Shown piece after piece: positions 23,837 through 32,431 of a DNA stretch of 64,000 nt (positions are counted from its first letter, which is position 1; the number at the start of each line of letters is the position of its first letter). A model generated the notes under the pieces. It saw only the letters and a list, made by a program, of their open reading frames with translations, did no database searches and was not told where the DNA came from. The stretch comes from Thiothrix sp. UBA5583. Its GTDB lineage: Bacteria; Pseudomonadota; Gammaproteobacteria; Thiotrichales; Thiotrichaceae. Made by a program: the position numbers and the translations under genes. The DNA lies in assembly GCA_002425225.1 (NCBI GenBank), contig DILV01000015.1, positions 26,640 through 90,639 on the forward strand, read 5' to 3'.

Positions 23837-24154
23837 ATGCAATTACGGATACAAATCAACGACACCACACGTGATATTGACGTACCCCAATTTGTACTGG
23901 ACGAGGCGGACGATTTTTTCACGCAAATGGATCGGGACATGGATCGCGGCTACCAGATGAGCCGCTTGTGGGTGGACAACCCTGATCAGGAGCAGCGTTG
24001 CCAGATTGTTGCCGATAAAATCCTCACGGCACTTTCCAACGGCAATCAGAAAAGTGGCACACTGATGGCGGCTTACATCCTCAAACGGATGCCGCACATC
24101 CGCGAAATCCACCTCAATACCGAAGGGGATATAAGCGGGCACGACCTGCTTTAA
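23837..24154 (+). CDS. Conserved hypothetical protein beside soxA
   Basis: A ~105-aa acidic protein (QLRIQINDTTRDIDVPQFVL, then MDRGYQMSRLWVDNPDQEQR) with a predicted alpha/beta N-terminus and a helical remainder, without export signal. GTG 23834 directly before the ATG is an alternative start. It ends 4 bp inside the tail of the convergent soxA gene. It has no domain that I recognise. Regular coding character and position between oxygenase and sox genes argue for a real gene. Confidence 0.6.
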   Translation: MQLRIQINDTTRDIDVPQFVLDEADDFFTQMDRDMDRGYQMSRLWVDNPDQEQRCQIVADKILTALSNGNQKSGTLMAAYILKRMPHIREIHLNTEGDISGHDLL

Positions 24155-24915
24155 TAACGCACAGCGGGCGTTTCAATCTTCAAACCGTTGGAACGCGACA
24201 TGATGTATGCCCCCAACAGCTTGCTTTCTTCGGCATCGGGGGCAAATGGCTCTGCCCGCATCAGGGTCAGACACTGTTTGATGCGCAGGTCGACATTTGC
24301 CATTTCCCCGGTATCCAGCCGGTAAGCAGGGAAACCATTGCCCTGCCCTTGGCTGATTTTCTGCCCCCGGATAAATTGCCCCGGATAGCTGTCATGGCAG
24401 TGGGCGCACGACATGTCAATCAAGCCGAAGCGGACTTTATAGAGGTCTTCGCCTTTTTTCAGCAAGCCAGCCATTTCACCATCGGTTTGCACATTGACTG
24501 GCTCACCCACTGCCAAATGGCGTACAAAGGTTTCCAGTGCCAGCAATTCTTTGGAATACGCCGGGAATGGCTTTTCACCCGACTGTTTTTCACGGCAGAT
24601 ATTGATGCGGTCATCCAAACGTACAATACCACCCAATGCCTTGTCGTAAATGGGGTAGCGGGCAAGGCTTTTTACCTCCAGCTTTTTGCCGTCATCACCG
24701 TGGCAACTACCGCAGGATTTACCAGAAGCAGGCTTGCTAGCGAACAACTCGCGCCCTTGCTCCACCGCAATGAAACCGGGGTTCTGGAATTCATCGTCCT
24801 GCATGGCACGGGTTTCTTCCTTGACGAATTCGTAACCGGATTTGGCAGGTTTGGGGGCATCTGCCCACGCTACACCAGCCATGACCAGCAAACTGAGGGC
24901 GAGGTGATATTTCAT
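24151..24915 (-). CDS. soxA: SoxA, diheme L-cysteine S-thiosulfotransferase subunit
   Basis: This 254-aa precursor has a Sec signal peptide (MKYHLALSLLVMAGVAWA). Two CxxCH heme sites are present (CGSCHGDD near residue 69 and CAHCHDSY near 170). The conserved Cys heme ligand lies in RIKQCLTLMRAEPF near the C-terminus. SoxAX oxidatively couples thiosulfate to the SoxY cysteine in the periplasm. The ATG overlaps the soxX stop (ATGA). No soxYZ or soxB is seen in this window, so those genes must lie elsewhere. Confidence 0.94.
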   Translation of the reverse strand: MKYHLALSLLVMAGVAWADAPKPAKSGYEFVKEETRAMQDDEFQNPGFIAVEQGRELFASKPASGKSCGSCHGDDGKKLEVKSLARYPIYDKALGGIVRLDDRINICREKQSGEKPFPAYSKELLALETFVRHLAVGEPVNVQTDGEMAGLLKKGEDLYKVRFGLIDMSCAHCHDSYPGQFIRGQKISQGQGNGFPAYRLDTGEMANVDLRIKQCLTLMRAEPFAPDAEESKLLGAYIMSRSNGLKIETPAVRY

Positions 24916-25382
24916 TTCAGCGTCCCCAAATAAGCGATAACATCTTCCACATCCTGCGCGGCAAGGAATGTCCGACCTTCATAGCCTTTGCCGGGGCGAT
25001 TGATCAGGCTGGGGTCACGGTAGAAACCCGGCATGATCGAATTGGGGTTGAGATGGCGAGAATCCACCACCCGTAGCCGCAATTGTGCTTCCGATAACCG
25101 ATTGGCAATGCCTGACAACGGCGGAGCAATCGTGCCGTAGGCTTCCACACCTTTAATAGGCAGTTCGTGACAGGCCAAGCAATTCCCCTTGGCAGCATCC
25201 GAGACGAGCTTTTCGCCACGCACAGCGTCACCTTTCAGCCCACACAGGGGGGATGGAATGGAATAATTGGTCATCTCCCATTTGCAGTACGCTTCCGGCG
25301 GTGGCGGGACACCTTCTGGCTCAGCCGCTGACGCAGAAGCACTAACAAATAGCAGGAATATCAGGGTGGTTACAGTTTTCAT
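24912..25382 (-). CDS. soxX: SoxX, monoheme cytochrome c subunit of SoxAX
   Basis: This 156-aa protein has a signal peptide (MKTVTTLIFLLFVSASASA), one CxxCH (NCLACHELPIKG) and the conserved distal ligand region SIMPGFYRDPS with Met. It ends with AQDVEDVIAYLGTLK, typical of SoxX. It accepts electrons from the SoxA active site and passes them to cytochrome c or the oxidase. It is translationally coupled to soxA. The likely promoter lies in 25383-25459. Confidence 0.94.
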   Translation of the reverse strand: MKTVTTLIFLLFVSASASAAEPEGVPPPPEAYCKWEMTNYSIPSPLCGLKGDAVRGEKLVSDAAKGNCLACHELPIKGVEAYGTIAPPLSGIANRLSEAQLRLRVVDSRHLNPNSIMPGFYRDPSLINRPGKGYEGRTFLAAQDVEDVIAYLGTLK

Positions 25383-25459
25383 CCACTCATTCTAGGCAAT
25401 ATTCACTGCTACAAGTTGATATAAATCACAAAGGTTTGATCTAATCAAAAAGTCATCAA

Positions 25460-26068
25460 TTACGCGAAAATCACCCACGTGGTGGCGATGTATTTTGCCC
25501 CTGACTTGACGATTCCGGCGCGGTGTTCGTGCGTCCAAAACGGTGGGAACAAGATCAGCTTGCCTTTTTTCGGCTGCACACTGAGGTTCTGGAACAGGAA
25601 ATCGGTCGTACCACCAGCTTCCACCGGCACATCATTCAAATACCACAATGCCACCAACTGGCGCTCGGCGAATTGGTGGCTGCCACCGTCGATGTGCCAA
25701 TGGTAATACTCACCCGGCTGGTAGCGTTGCAGGTTATACCCCATGTCCTTGAACGCGCCTTTGAAATACGGGTAGGTTTCACGGAATTCGCGTAACGCCA
25801 ACGCCAGCGAACGGTGCAGGTTGTTGTCCACATCCTTCCAGTGTGGTTTGTCATCACCGCTGACGAAAATGTCGGTGGTTTTCTTCACGTTCTGATTGAA
25901 ACCCGTGTCCTGCCCCAAACGCCCGGCATACTGGTCAGCGATATTCTGCTCGAAACGCGCCACCATGTTGTCGCACAGGAAACCGGGGATAGCGTCTTTT
26001 TTCTCAAAAATAAAGGAATTGGGCGCAAGTTCGTGCAAGGTTTGCAGCGGTGGGCGTGAGTCAGTCAT
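25460..26068 (-). CDS. 2-oxoglutarate/Fe(II)-dependent oxygenase, prolyl-4-hydroxylase-like
   Basis: A 202-aa protein with a P4H-type double-stranded beta-helix. HWHIDGG gives the HxD motif, and PFWTHEHRAGIVKSGAKY supplies the distal His and the Lys/Arg that binds 2-oxoglutarate. YNLQRYQPGEYY is the usual preceding strand. Its substrate is unknown. It lies just upstream of soxX on the same strand with a 77-bp gap, so it could be cotranscribed with soxXA. It is the third 2-oxoglutarate oxygenase in this region. Confidence 0.85.
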   Translation of the reverse strand: MTDSRPPLQTLHELAPNSFIFEKKDAIPGFLCDNMVARFEQNIADQYAGRLGQDTGFNQNVKKTTDIFVSGDDKPHWKDVDNNLHRSLALALREFRETYPYFKGAFKDMGYNLQRYQPGEYYHWHIDGGSHQFAERQLVALWYLNDVPVEAGGTTDFLFQNLSVQPKKGKLILFPPFWTHEHRAGIVKSGAKYIATTWVIFA

Positions 26069-26100
26069 GGTGCTTGCCTGTGCTTGTAGGGTAAGCAGGC

Positions 26101-26130
26101 AGTATAAGCAAGGGCTAATGGGTTGTCATT
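26101..26130 (+). repeat. 30-bp direct repeat, copy 1
   Basis: This copy matches 27711-27740 at 28 of 30 positions and shares the end AATGGGTTGTCATT. The two copies flank a 1.6-kb stretch with the 79-aa gene, the Uma2 gene and the broken FGE-fold gene. Confidence 0.8.
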
Positions 26131-26263
26131 ATCCCCACCCTTACACCCCTGCCAGATATGGGCAAAGGCATTGCTATAAAAGCCCTATTGTAACTACAAT
26201 CAATGCAATCAAGACAATGCAAGCGAGGAACAGGCTAAACGCACAACACCTTGGAGATAGCCC

Positions 26264-26503
26264 ATGACCGACTTGAGCCAAATCACAGACCGCGAACTAG
26301 TGCTGGAAATCTACCGCCGCATCAAGGGCGAAGACGAAATGAGCGTCTACCGCAATTACTGTTACCGTGCCGTGTTTCGCCCTATCGTGTATGCTTTTGA
26401 CAAAATCAACGCCAACGAATCCAATATCCGTATGTATCAAATGCCGGACTGGAAGAAAATTGAAGACGAACGTGACAAGGCATTGGAGCATTTCCCCGAT
26501 TAA
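26264..26503 (+). CDS. Small hypothetical protein upstream of Uma2
   Basis: This 79-aa protein (TDRELVLEIYRRIKGEDEMS, then MPDWKKIEDERDKALEHFPD) is highly charged and probably helical, with no cysteine-rich or membrane motif. The ATG at 26264 is followed by regular coding sequence, and the Uma2 gene begins 14 bp after the stop, so the two likely form an operon. Its role is not recognisable. Confidence 0.55.
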   Translation: MTDLSQITDRELVLEIYRRIKGEDEMSVYRNYCYRAVFRPIVYAFDKINANESNIRMYQMPDWKKIEDERDKALEHFPD

Positions 26504-26517
26504 CCAAGGAGTTCCTC

Positions 26518-27096
26518 ATGTTAGCCAAACTCGCACCAACGGATTATGTGTGGCCGGAAGAGTATCTGGCAGAGGAAGAACTTGCCACGGAAAAGCACGA
26601 ATACCTCAACGGCTTTGTCTACCCCTGCAATATGGCAGGTGCGGGTGATGCCCATGTCAAAATTAGCCTGAATGCGGCGGCACTCATCAAAACCCATTTG
26701 CGCGGTTCGGGATGCAGCACCTACATTTCGGATATGCGCGTCAAGGTGAATGCCAAAGACAAGGCATGGTTTTACCCCGATGTGATGGTGACGTGTGACC
26801 CCGACGACCATGAACGCAATACCATCAAACATAACCCCATGCTGGTCGTCGAAGTCATGTCGCCCAGCACCCGCGATTACGACCGGGGCGACAAGTTCGT
26901 GGTTTACCGCCAGCTTGCCAATTTGCGGGAATACGTGCTGATTGACCCGAATGAATATGCCGTGGATGTGTTCCGCCTCAATGCCCATCAACGCTGGGAG
27001 TTGTTCACCTATAACGGCGCTGATACGGTGGCTGAACTTACCAGTATCGGCTTCCAATGCGCGTTGCAGGATTTGTATGAGGATGTCGGGCTGTAA
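26518..27096 (+). CDS. Uma2-family (DUF820) restriction-endonuclease-fold protein
   Basis: The 192-aa product carries the family signatures: EKHEYLNGFVYPCNMAGAGDAH at the N-terminus, the catalytic-type region WFYPDVMVTCDPDDHE followed by MLVVEVMSPSTRDYDRGDK, and YRQLANLREYVLIDP. The PD-(E/D)xK core (P-D, then E-V with a downstream Lys) is intact. Uma2 proteins are nuclease-fold proteins abundant in filamentous and multicellular bacteria, with no firmly established function. A strong AAGGAG site precedes the start. Confidence 0.88.
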   Translation: MLAKLAPTDYVWPEEYLAEEELATEKHEYLNGFVYPCNMAGAGDAHVKISLNAAALIKTHLRGSGCSTYISDMRVKVNAKDKAWFYPDVMVTCDPDDHERNTIKHNPMLVVEVMSPSTRDYDRGDKFVVYRQLANLREYVLIDPNEYAVDVFRLNAHQRWELFTYNGADTVAELTSIGFQCALQDLYEDVGL

Positions 27097-27248
27097 ACCA
27101 TTATCCCTGCACCCCGCGAAGAGCGCGGCTGACTCCAACAAACGCTGCGGCTACTCCGATAACGCCGCTGCCTTTGTCTACGCCAGCCGCGCAAGACTTG
27201 CCGCCTCCGGAAGGCTTTGCGGCTACCGCCGCCCTGCATGACTGTAGC
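27097..27248. other. Intergenic region after the Uma2 gene
   Basis: This is 152 bp of GC-rich, non-coding DNA with short repeated motifs (TGCGGCTAC appears twice). No promoter or terminator can be assigned confidently. Confidence 0.4.
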
Positions 27249-27614
27249 TCACTGACCTAGGGCAAGGCGAAAACCAATGCTGAGGAGGCGATCACCCGGA
27301 ACAGCGTTGAGGCGAAAAGCAGACCGGCAAACCCTGCCGCCGTAGATCCAAGAGCCACCGCGCAACACGCGGGCAGAGCCTGAATTGCCACCTTTAGGAT
27401 TTCTTACTGCCCTTTCAGAATAAGTACCATACCAATCTTGACACCACTCCGACACATTGCCGTGCATTTCGTACAACCCCCAGTCGTTAGCTGGAAGCGA
27501 TTTGACTGGAACAGTTTCCTCCCTATATTCCCCCTCCTCACCATCATCATAAGGAACTTCATGGTCACAATTCACCTCCCAATCCGTGATGTTGTCACCA
27601 AAAGAAAAGGGGGG
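27249..27614 (-). pseudogene. Truncated FGE-sulfatase-fold gene, possible second DGR target
   Basis: The open frame between a TGA at 27615-27617 and the stop at 27249 encodes only the last ~120 residues of an FGE-sulfatase fold: FSFGDNITDWEV, LYEMHGNVSEWCQDWYGTY, VLRGGSWIYGGRVCRSAFRL and LSIGFRLALGQ. The whole N-terminal part of the domain is missing and no good start exists (only a GTG at 27575). The C-terminal end has the layout of a DGR variable region. Codons at the positions that vary in such repeats are ATC, TAC, GTT, CTC, AAC, GCT, GTT, GAT, CTC, CTC and AGC, all NNY, as expected from AAY template codons. It shares no clear nucleotide match with the template at 7681. Confidence 0.7.
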
Positions 27615-27617
27615 TCA

Positions 27618-27825
27618 GTCCCTGCACGGTGTAGCCTCGCATTGGGTGGTGACAGGCATAAACATAGACTATGGACACGAAACGATCAACAGACAATCGT
27701 GAGTAACCACAGCATAAGCAAAGGCTAATGGGTTGTCATTCCATGAATGCGTATTGACAAGACATCATGCCACTGCAAAACTATTGCCACGTGACAAAAT
27801 GACACATGGTCAAAGAGGATATTTT
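27618..27825. other. Non-coding junction region
   Basis: This 208-bp stretch holds the second copy of the 30-bp direct repeat and the ribosome-binding site of the DUF1778 gene. The FGE-fold homology stops abruptly at about 27614, so a breakpoint of an old deletion or insertion probably lies here. Confidence 0.4.
27711..27740 (+). repeat. 30-bp direct repeat, copy 2
   Basis: This is the partner of 26101-26130, same orientation, with two mismatches. It lies about 85 bp upstream of the toxin-antitoxin pair. Confidence 0.8.
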
Positions 27826-28101
27826 ATGAATGCCACACTCCCCCGTATCACTGCACGGGTTGATCTTGATGTTCAAACATTACTGAGCCAAGCTGCTGCC
27901 ATCGTTGGTATATCCAGCATCAATGCCTTTGTTCTTAATGCTGCGATCGAAAAAGCCAAGCTGATTATTGAGAAAGAACAAACCCTCAAACTGAGCCAAC
28001 GCGATGCAACATTGCTGGCACAAGCACTGGACTCTCCTGCCAAAACACACCCGCGCCTACAACAAGCTGCCCAACGCTATCGGGAACAGTCTGCTGTATG
28101 A
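27826..28101 (+). CDS. DUF1778 (TacA-like) antitoxin
   Basis: The start at 27826 (91 aa) has an AAAGAGGA site. The first half is a ribbon-helix-helix region (LPRITARVDLDVQTLLSQAA, then GISSINAFVLNAAIEKAKLI). The second half is the toxin-neutralising tail (LSQRDATLLAQALDSPAK). DUF1778 proteins pair with GNAT toxins and autorepress the operon. Its stop overlaps the ATG of the GNAT gene (ATGA), the usual coupling. Confidence 0.9.
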   Translation: MNATLPRITARVDLDVQTLLSQAAAIVGISSINAFVLNAAIEKAKLIIEKEQTLKLSQRDATLLAQALDSPAKTHPRLQQAAQRYREQSAV

Positions 28102-28601
28102 AAACAGTCCCTCTCGACAAGGACAAACACGACCGCAACACGTTTGATTGCGGCATTGAGGCTCTGAACAATTACCTGCGGCTTATGGCAAACCAACAAG
28201 CCAGCAAGGACAATACCCGCACTTTTGTGTTGGAAGACCCCAACCAACCCCAGCGCATTAGGGGATACTACACTCTCACCATGACCCCGGTTGACTTCAA
28301 TGCGTTGCCAGCAAAGTTACAAAAGAAACACCATCATGCACAATCCGGCGGGCTAATTGCACGGCTAGCTGTCGACAAACGTGAGGCCAAACAAGGTTGT
28401 GGCGCATTCCTGTTGATCGACGCCATGCAAAAGCTACTGACCGCCAGCGCGATTGTGGCATTTCCCCTGATCGTGGTGGATGCAAAAGACGGTGCTATCG
28501 CGTTCTATGAAAAGTTTGGCTTTACCGCTTTTAACGACACGCCTAACAAGCTATTCATCACGATGGCGGATGTCCGCAACAGCTTGGAAGTCCCACCTTG
28601 A
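28098..28601 (+). CDS. GNAT-family toxin (TacT-like acetyltransferase)
   Basis: This 167-aa GNAT protein begins with the family pattern DCGIEALNNYLRLMANQQASK. The acetyl-CoA binding region follows as LIARLAVDKREAKQGCGAFL. It ends with VVDAKDGAIAFYEKFGFTAF, the hallmark of TacT/AtaT toxins, which acetylate the amino acid on charged tRNA and stop translation. The upstream DUF1778 gene is the antitoxin. The stop codon TGA overlaps the TTG start of hrpB. Confidence 0.9.
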   Translation: MKTVPLDKDKHDRNTFDCGIEALNNYLRLMANQQASKDNTRTFVLEDPNQPQRIRGYYTLTMTPVDFNALPAKLQKKHHHAQSGGLIARLAVDKREAKQGCGAFLLIDAMQKLLTASAIVAFPLIVVDAKDGAIAFYEKFGFTAFNDTPNKLFITMADVRNSLEVPP

Positions 28602-31138
28602 CCCTCCCCATTGATGCCGTCCTCGACGACCTCAAACACGCCTTGCGCACCCGCCATGAAACCGTGCTGGAAGCCCCGCCCGGTGCGGGCAAAACCACCC
28701 GCGTCCCGCTCGCCTTGCTGAATGAAGCGTGGCTGGCTGGCAACAAAATCCTCCTGCTCGAACCGCGCCGTATTGCCGCCAAAAACGCCGCACACCGCAT
28801 GGCAACCCTGCTGGGCGAACCGGTCGGGCAAACCGTCGGCTACCGGATGCGACTGGAAAGCAAAACCAGCCGTGCCACCCGCATCGAAGTCATTACCGAA
28901 GGCATCCTCACCCGGCTGTTGCAACAAGACCCATCATTGGCAGGCATCGGCCTAGTGATTTTCGACGAATTCCACGAACGCAGCCTAGACGCCGATCTTG
29001 CCCTGAGTCTGTGCCTGAAAGGACGCGAACTATTCCGTGATGCCGCCAACCCGCTGAAACTGCTGGTCATGTCCGCCACGCTGGATAGCACTGCCATTGC
29101 CACACTGTTGGATGATGCGCCTGTGATAGGCAGCGAAGGGCGCTGCTATCCGGTCGACATCCGTTACGGGCAAGCCGCCAAACCCGGTGAGCGCATTGTC
29201 GAGCGCATGGTTGCCACTCTCAAACAAGCCATCAGCGACAATCCTGACAGCAGCATCCTCGCCTTCCTGCCCGGTCAGGGCGAAATCCACCGCACCGCCG
29301 ATGGATTAAGTGAATGGCTGTTGGAACGTCGCTTGCGTGACGTGCAATTGCACCCGATGTACGGCAACCTCACGCTGGACGAACAACAGCAAGCCATTGC
29401 CCCCCTACCCGCCGGACAACGTAAAGTCGTGCTGGCAACCAATATCGCCGAAACCAGCCTGACCATCGACGGTGTGGATGTGGTGGTGGATGCCGGGCTG
29501 GTACGTGAAGCCCGTTTCGACCCCGGCACGGGCATGACCGGCTTGCATACCGCCCGCATTTCCCGCGCCTCCAGCACCCAGCGAGCCGGGCGTGCCGGGC
29601 GGCTTGCCCCCGGTGTTTGCTACCGCTTGTGGACAGAAAGCCAGCAAGAGCAACTCGCAGCCCATACCACACCGGAAATCCTGCGTGCTGACCTTGCCCC
29701 ACTCGCCCTGTCTGTGCTGCAATGGGGTATCAATGACCCCGGCGAATTGTGCTGGCTGGATGCACCGCCCACCGCCCCCTGGCAACAGGCACTGGACTTG
29801 CTGGCAACCCTGGGCGCAATCACCCGCAAGAGCAACGCCACCGTGCTGACCGCTCACGGACAAGCAATGGCAAACCTGCCGGTACATCCGCGCCTTGCCC
29901 ACCTACTGATTTGTGGCGCACAAGCCGGGCAATTACCCACAGCAGCGAACCTTGCCGCGCTGCTTTCCGAACGCAACCCGTTCAGTCGGGACAACCCCGA
30001 CATCAGCCATCCAATGGAAATACTCGCGGGCAAAAGCCGTTGCCCTGCCCAGCAGCAAGGCTGGTTACAACGTACCCGCCCACTGGCCAACCAGTTTGTG
30101 GAACAAATCCGCAGCCAGAAACTGCCTGAAAGCAAACTAACGTTCCTATTGCCCGCCAACACCATCCACGGCTATCTGTTAGCTTGCGCCTACCCTGACC
30201 GGATTGCGCGACGACGCCATTCCGGCGGCTACCAACTTGCCAACGGGCGCAGTGCCGATCTGCCCGACACACACGCCCTCGGCAAGCAGGCATGGCTGGC
30301 GATTGCCGAAGTCAGCGGCATGGCAGGCAAAAGCAGTGACACCATCCGCAGTGCCGCTGCGCTGGATGAAACGCTGTTCAGCAACGCACTCACCGACCAG
30401 GTACACCAGCAAACCGTGGTGGAATGGGATCAGAAAGCCGGGCGTTTCATCGCCGAACAGCAGCACAAAATCGGTGCACTGGTCTTGCAGCGCAAAGCCT
30501 TGCCCCATGTGCCCGCAGACGCCAAAACCACCGCCCTGCTGGGTTTCATCCGCAAACAAGGGCTGGACGTATTGCCCTGGCAAGCCGAACAGGAACAATG
30601 GTGTGCACGGGTCAACCTGTTGCGCCACACCAAGCCGGAACAGCCATGGCCCGATGTCAGCCGTGAACACCTGCTGGCAACACTGGAACAGTGGCTTGCG
30701 CCGTATCTGGATAACGTCAACACACTGGCTGATTTCAAAAAGCTGGATCTGGCAAACATCCTCCGCAACCAATTACCGTGGGAGATGCAGCAGCGCCTCG
30801 AACAGCTTGCCCCCCAACGGTTGGAAGTACCCTCCGGTCACAGCATCGCCATTGATTACAGCGTATCACCACCCATACTGGCGGTGAAATTGCAGGAAAT
30901 GTTTGGCTGTCAAACGACCCCAACCATTGCTAATGGCAAAGTAGCGTTGCTGATACACCTGCTTTCCCCGGCAGGCAGGCCGTTGCAGATAACGCAGGAT
31001 TTGGCGGGCTTTTGGCGCACGTCCTACCACGAGGTGAAAAAGGACATGAAAGGGCGTTACCCCAAGCACCCCTGGCCAGACAATCCGCTAGAGGCAATTG
31101 CCACACGCAAAACCAAAAATGCCGCAGGCTTAGGCTAG
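28598..31138 (+). CDS. hrpB: HrpB, DEAH-box ATP-dependent RNA helicase
   Basis: This 846-aa protein has the DExH core: motif I PPGAGKTTRVPLALL, Ia LLLEPRRIAAKNAA, II VIFDEFHERSLD, III MSATLD, and the C-lobe motifs TNIAETSLTIDGV and QRAGRAGR. The length and the HrpB-specific C-terminal region are complete. The start is TTG 28598, which overlaps the stop of the GNAT toxin gene (TTGA). GGAAG lies about 11 nt upstream. Despite the overlap, HrpB is a chromosomal housekeeping helicase and probably not part of the toxin-antitoxin unit. Its 3' end overlaps the convergent MFS gene by 9 bp. Confidence 0.93.
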   Translation: MTLPIDAVLDDLKHALRTRHETVLEAPPGAGKTTRVPLALLNEAWLAGNKILLLEPRRIAAKNAAHRMATLLGEPVGQTVGYRMRLESKTSRATRIEVITEGILTRLLQQDPSLAGIGLVIFDEFHERSLDADLALSLCLKGRELFRDAANPLKLLVMSATLDSTAIATLLDDAPVIGSEGRCYPVDIRYGQAAKPGERIVERMVATLKQAISDNPDSSILAFLPGQGEIHRTADGLSEWLLERRLRDVQLHPMYGNLTLDEQQQAIAPLPAGQRKVVLATNIAETSLTIDGVDVVVDAGLVREARFDPGTGMTGLHTARISRASSTQRAGRAGRLAPGVCYRLWTESQQEQLAAHTTPEILRADLAPLALSVLQWGINDPGELCWLDAPPTAPWQQALDLLATLGAITRKSNATVLTAHGQAMANLPVHPRLAHLLICGAQAGQLPTAANLAALLSERNPFSRDNPDISHPMEILAGKSRCPAQQQGWLQRTRPLANQFVEQIRSQKLPESKLTFLLPANTIHGYLLACAYPDRIARRRHSGGYQLANGRSADLPDTHALGKQAWLAIAEVSGMAGKSSDTIRSAAALDETLFSNALTDQVHQQTVVEWDQKAGRFIAEQQHKIGALVLQRKALPHVPADAKTTALLGFIRKQGLDVLPWQAEQEQWCARVNLLRHTKPEQPWPDVSREHLLATLEQWLAPYLDNVNTLADFKKLDLANILRNQLPWEMQQRLEQLAPQRLEVPSGHSIAIDYSVSPPILAVKLQEMFGCQTTPTIANGKVALLIHLLSPAGRPLQITQDLAGFWRTSYHEVKKDMKGRYPKHPWPDNPLEAIATRKTKNAAGLG

Positions 31139-32326
31139 CGCACGCTGCCCACTGGCCTGCCAGCGCTGCAACCACAACGCACACCCCAGCGTCAGGCTGT
31201 AAACCAGCAAGGAACCGACCACGATTCCGAGCCAGCCTTGCCACGCCCAGAAGGGAGCCAACACAAACCCGCCCGCACTTGCCCCCATGTAATAAAATAC
31301 CAGATACAAAGACGAAGCACTTGCCCGCGCTTGCAGGGCATGTTGGCTAACCCAGCCACTCGCCAGTGAATGGGTAAGAAAAAAACCGAAACTGCTGACC
31401 ATAAAGCCCCAGACAATCGCAGACAAACTGGGCATCAGCGTCAGCAAGCTGCCAGCCATCAGGAACAGGATGCCCAACGCCATGCCAACCGGTGCAGACA
31501 GATACTGTACAATCCGCCCGGAAATGGCCGCAGCAAACGAGCCGGTCAGATAGGTCAGGAACAGCATCCCCAACGCATGTGGTGACAAATGATACGGCGC
31601 ATCCGCCAGTACAAAGGTGATGTAGCTGTACTGGTTCAGGAACACCATGAAATTGCCAAACGCAATCAGAAACGCCGCCAGCAACACGGGGTTACGCAAA
31701 TGCCCGCCCATATCCTGCGCAACATGCAGTGGATGCAAGGGTTTGGGATGAAAATGCTGCGATTTCGGCAACAACAGGACAAACACGGCGACGATCAGGG
31801 CACTGAGTAAACCTGTTGCCGCAAACGCTGCCGCCCAGCCGTAATGTTCCCCGACAAAACCTCCCAGTATCCGCCCGGTTACGCCCCCCAGGCTGTTGGC
31901 ACTGATGTAGACTCCAACCGCCAGCACCACGGCCTTGCGGGTAAATTCATCACCCATGTAGGCAATCGCAATCGCAGGCAACCCACCCAGAAAAAAGCCC
32001 TGCAACCCGCGTAACAGCAGCAACATCGGGTAACTTTCCACCTGCGACAAGCCCAACGTGACCAGCACCGCCCCCGCCATTGTCACCACCATGATTGGCT
32101 TGCGCCCGATTGCATCCGACAGCGGCCCATACACCAGCAACGACAACCCGAGAGTCAGTACCGTAATGGTCAGGCTCCAGCTTGCCTGTAATTCACTGAG
32201 TTGAAACTGTTGCGCCAGTGTCGGCAGCAACGACTGCACCACATGCAGATTGGCAAAAATCATCGCCGAACCAAGGCACAAAGCCAGCGTGGCAAAACGG
32301 AATTCACGGCTACCGGATTCAATCAT
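31130..32326 (-). CDS. MFS transporter (YnfM-like drug/arabinose exporter group)
   Basis: The start at ATG 32326 (398 aa) follows GAGGGTAACATC; the frame is open far upstream, but that part covers the divergent LysR gene and is not coding. The product has 12 membrane segments, with the MFS signature between helices 2 and 3 (YGPLSDAIGRKPIMV) and long hydrophobic runs throughout. Such exporters move small metabolites or drugs outward. The divergent LysR gene 105 bp away is the natural regulator. The substrate is unknown. Confidence 0.9.
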   Translation of the reverse strand: MIESGSREFRFATLALCLGSAMIFANLHVVQSLLPTLAQQFQLSELQASWSLTITVLTLGLSLLVYGPLSDAIGRKPIMVVTMAGAVLVTLGLSQVESYPMLLLLRGLQGFFLGGLPAIAIAYMGDEFTRKAVVLAVGVYISANSLGGVTGRILGGFVGEHYGWAAAFAATGLLSALIVAVFVLLLPKSQHFHPKPLHPLHVAQDMGGHLRNPVLLAAFLIAFGNFMVFLNQYSYITFVLADAPYHLSPHALGMLFLTYLTGSFAAAISGRIVQYLSAPVGMALGILFLMAGSLLTLMPSLSAIVWGFMVSSFGFFLTHSLASGWVSQHALQARASASSLYLVFYYMGASAGGFVLAPFWAWQGWLGIVVGSLLVYSLTLGCALWLQRWQASGQRALA

Positions 32327-32431
32327 GATGTTACCCTCGATGAAGAACCCACAGCATAGTTGCGCCGTAGTAATTGATAAAATATATAGTGGGAATGGTT
32401 TCGATAACGTTTGTTTACCGATGAGATGGCT

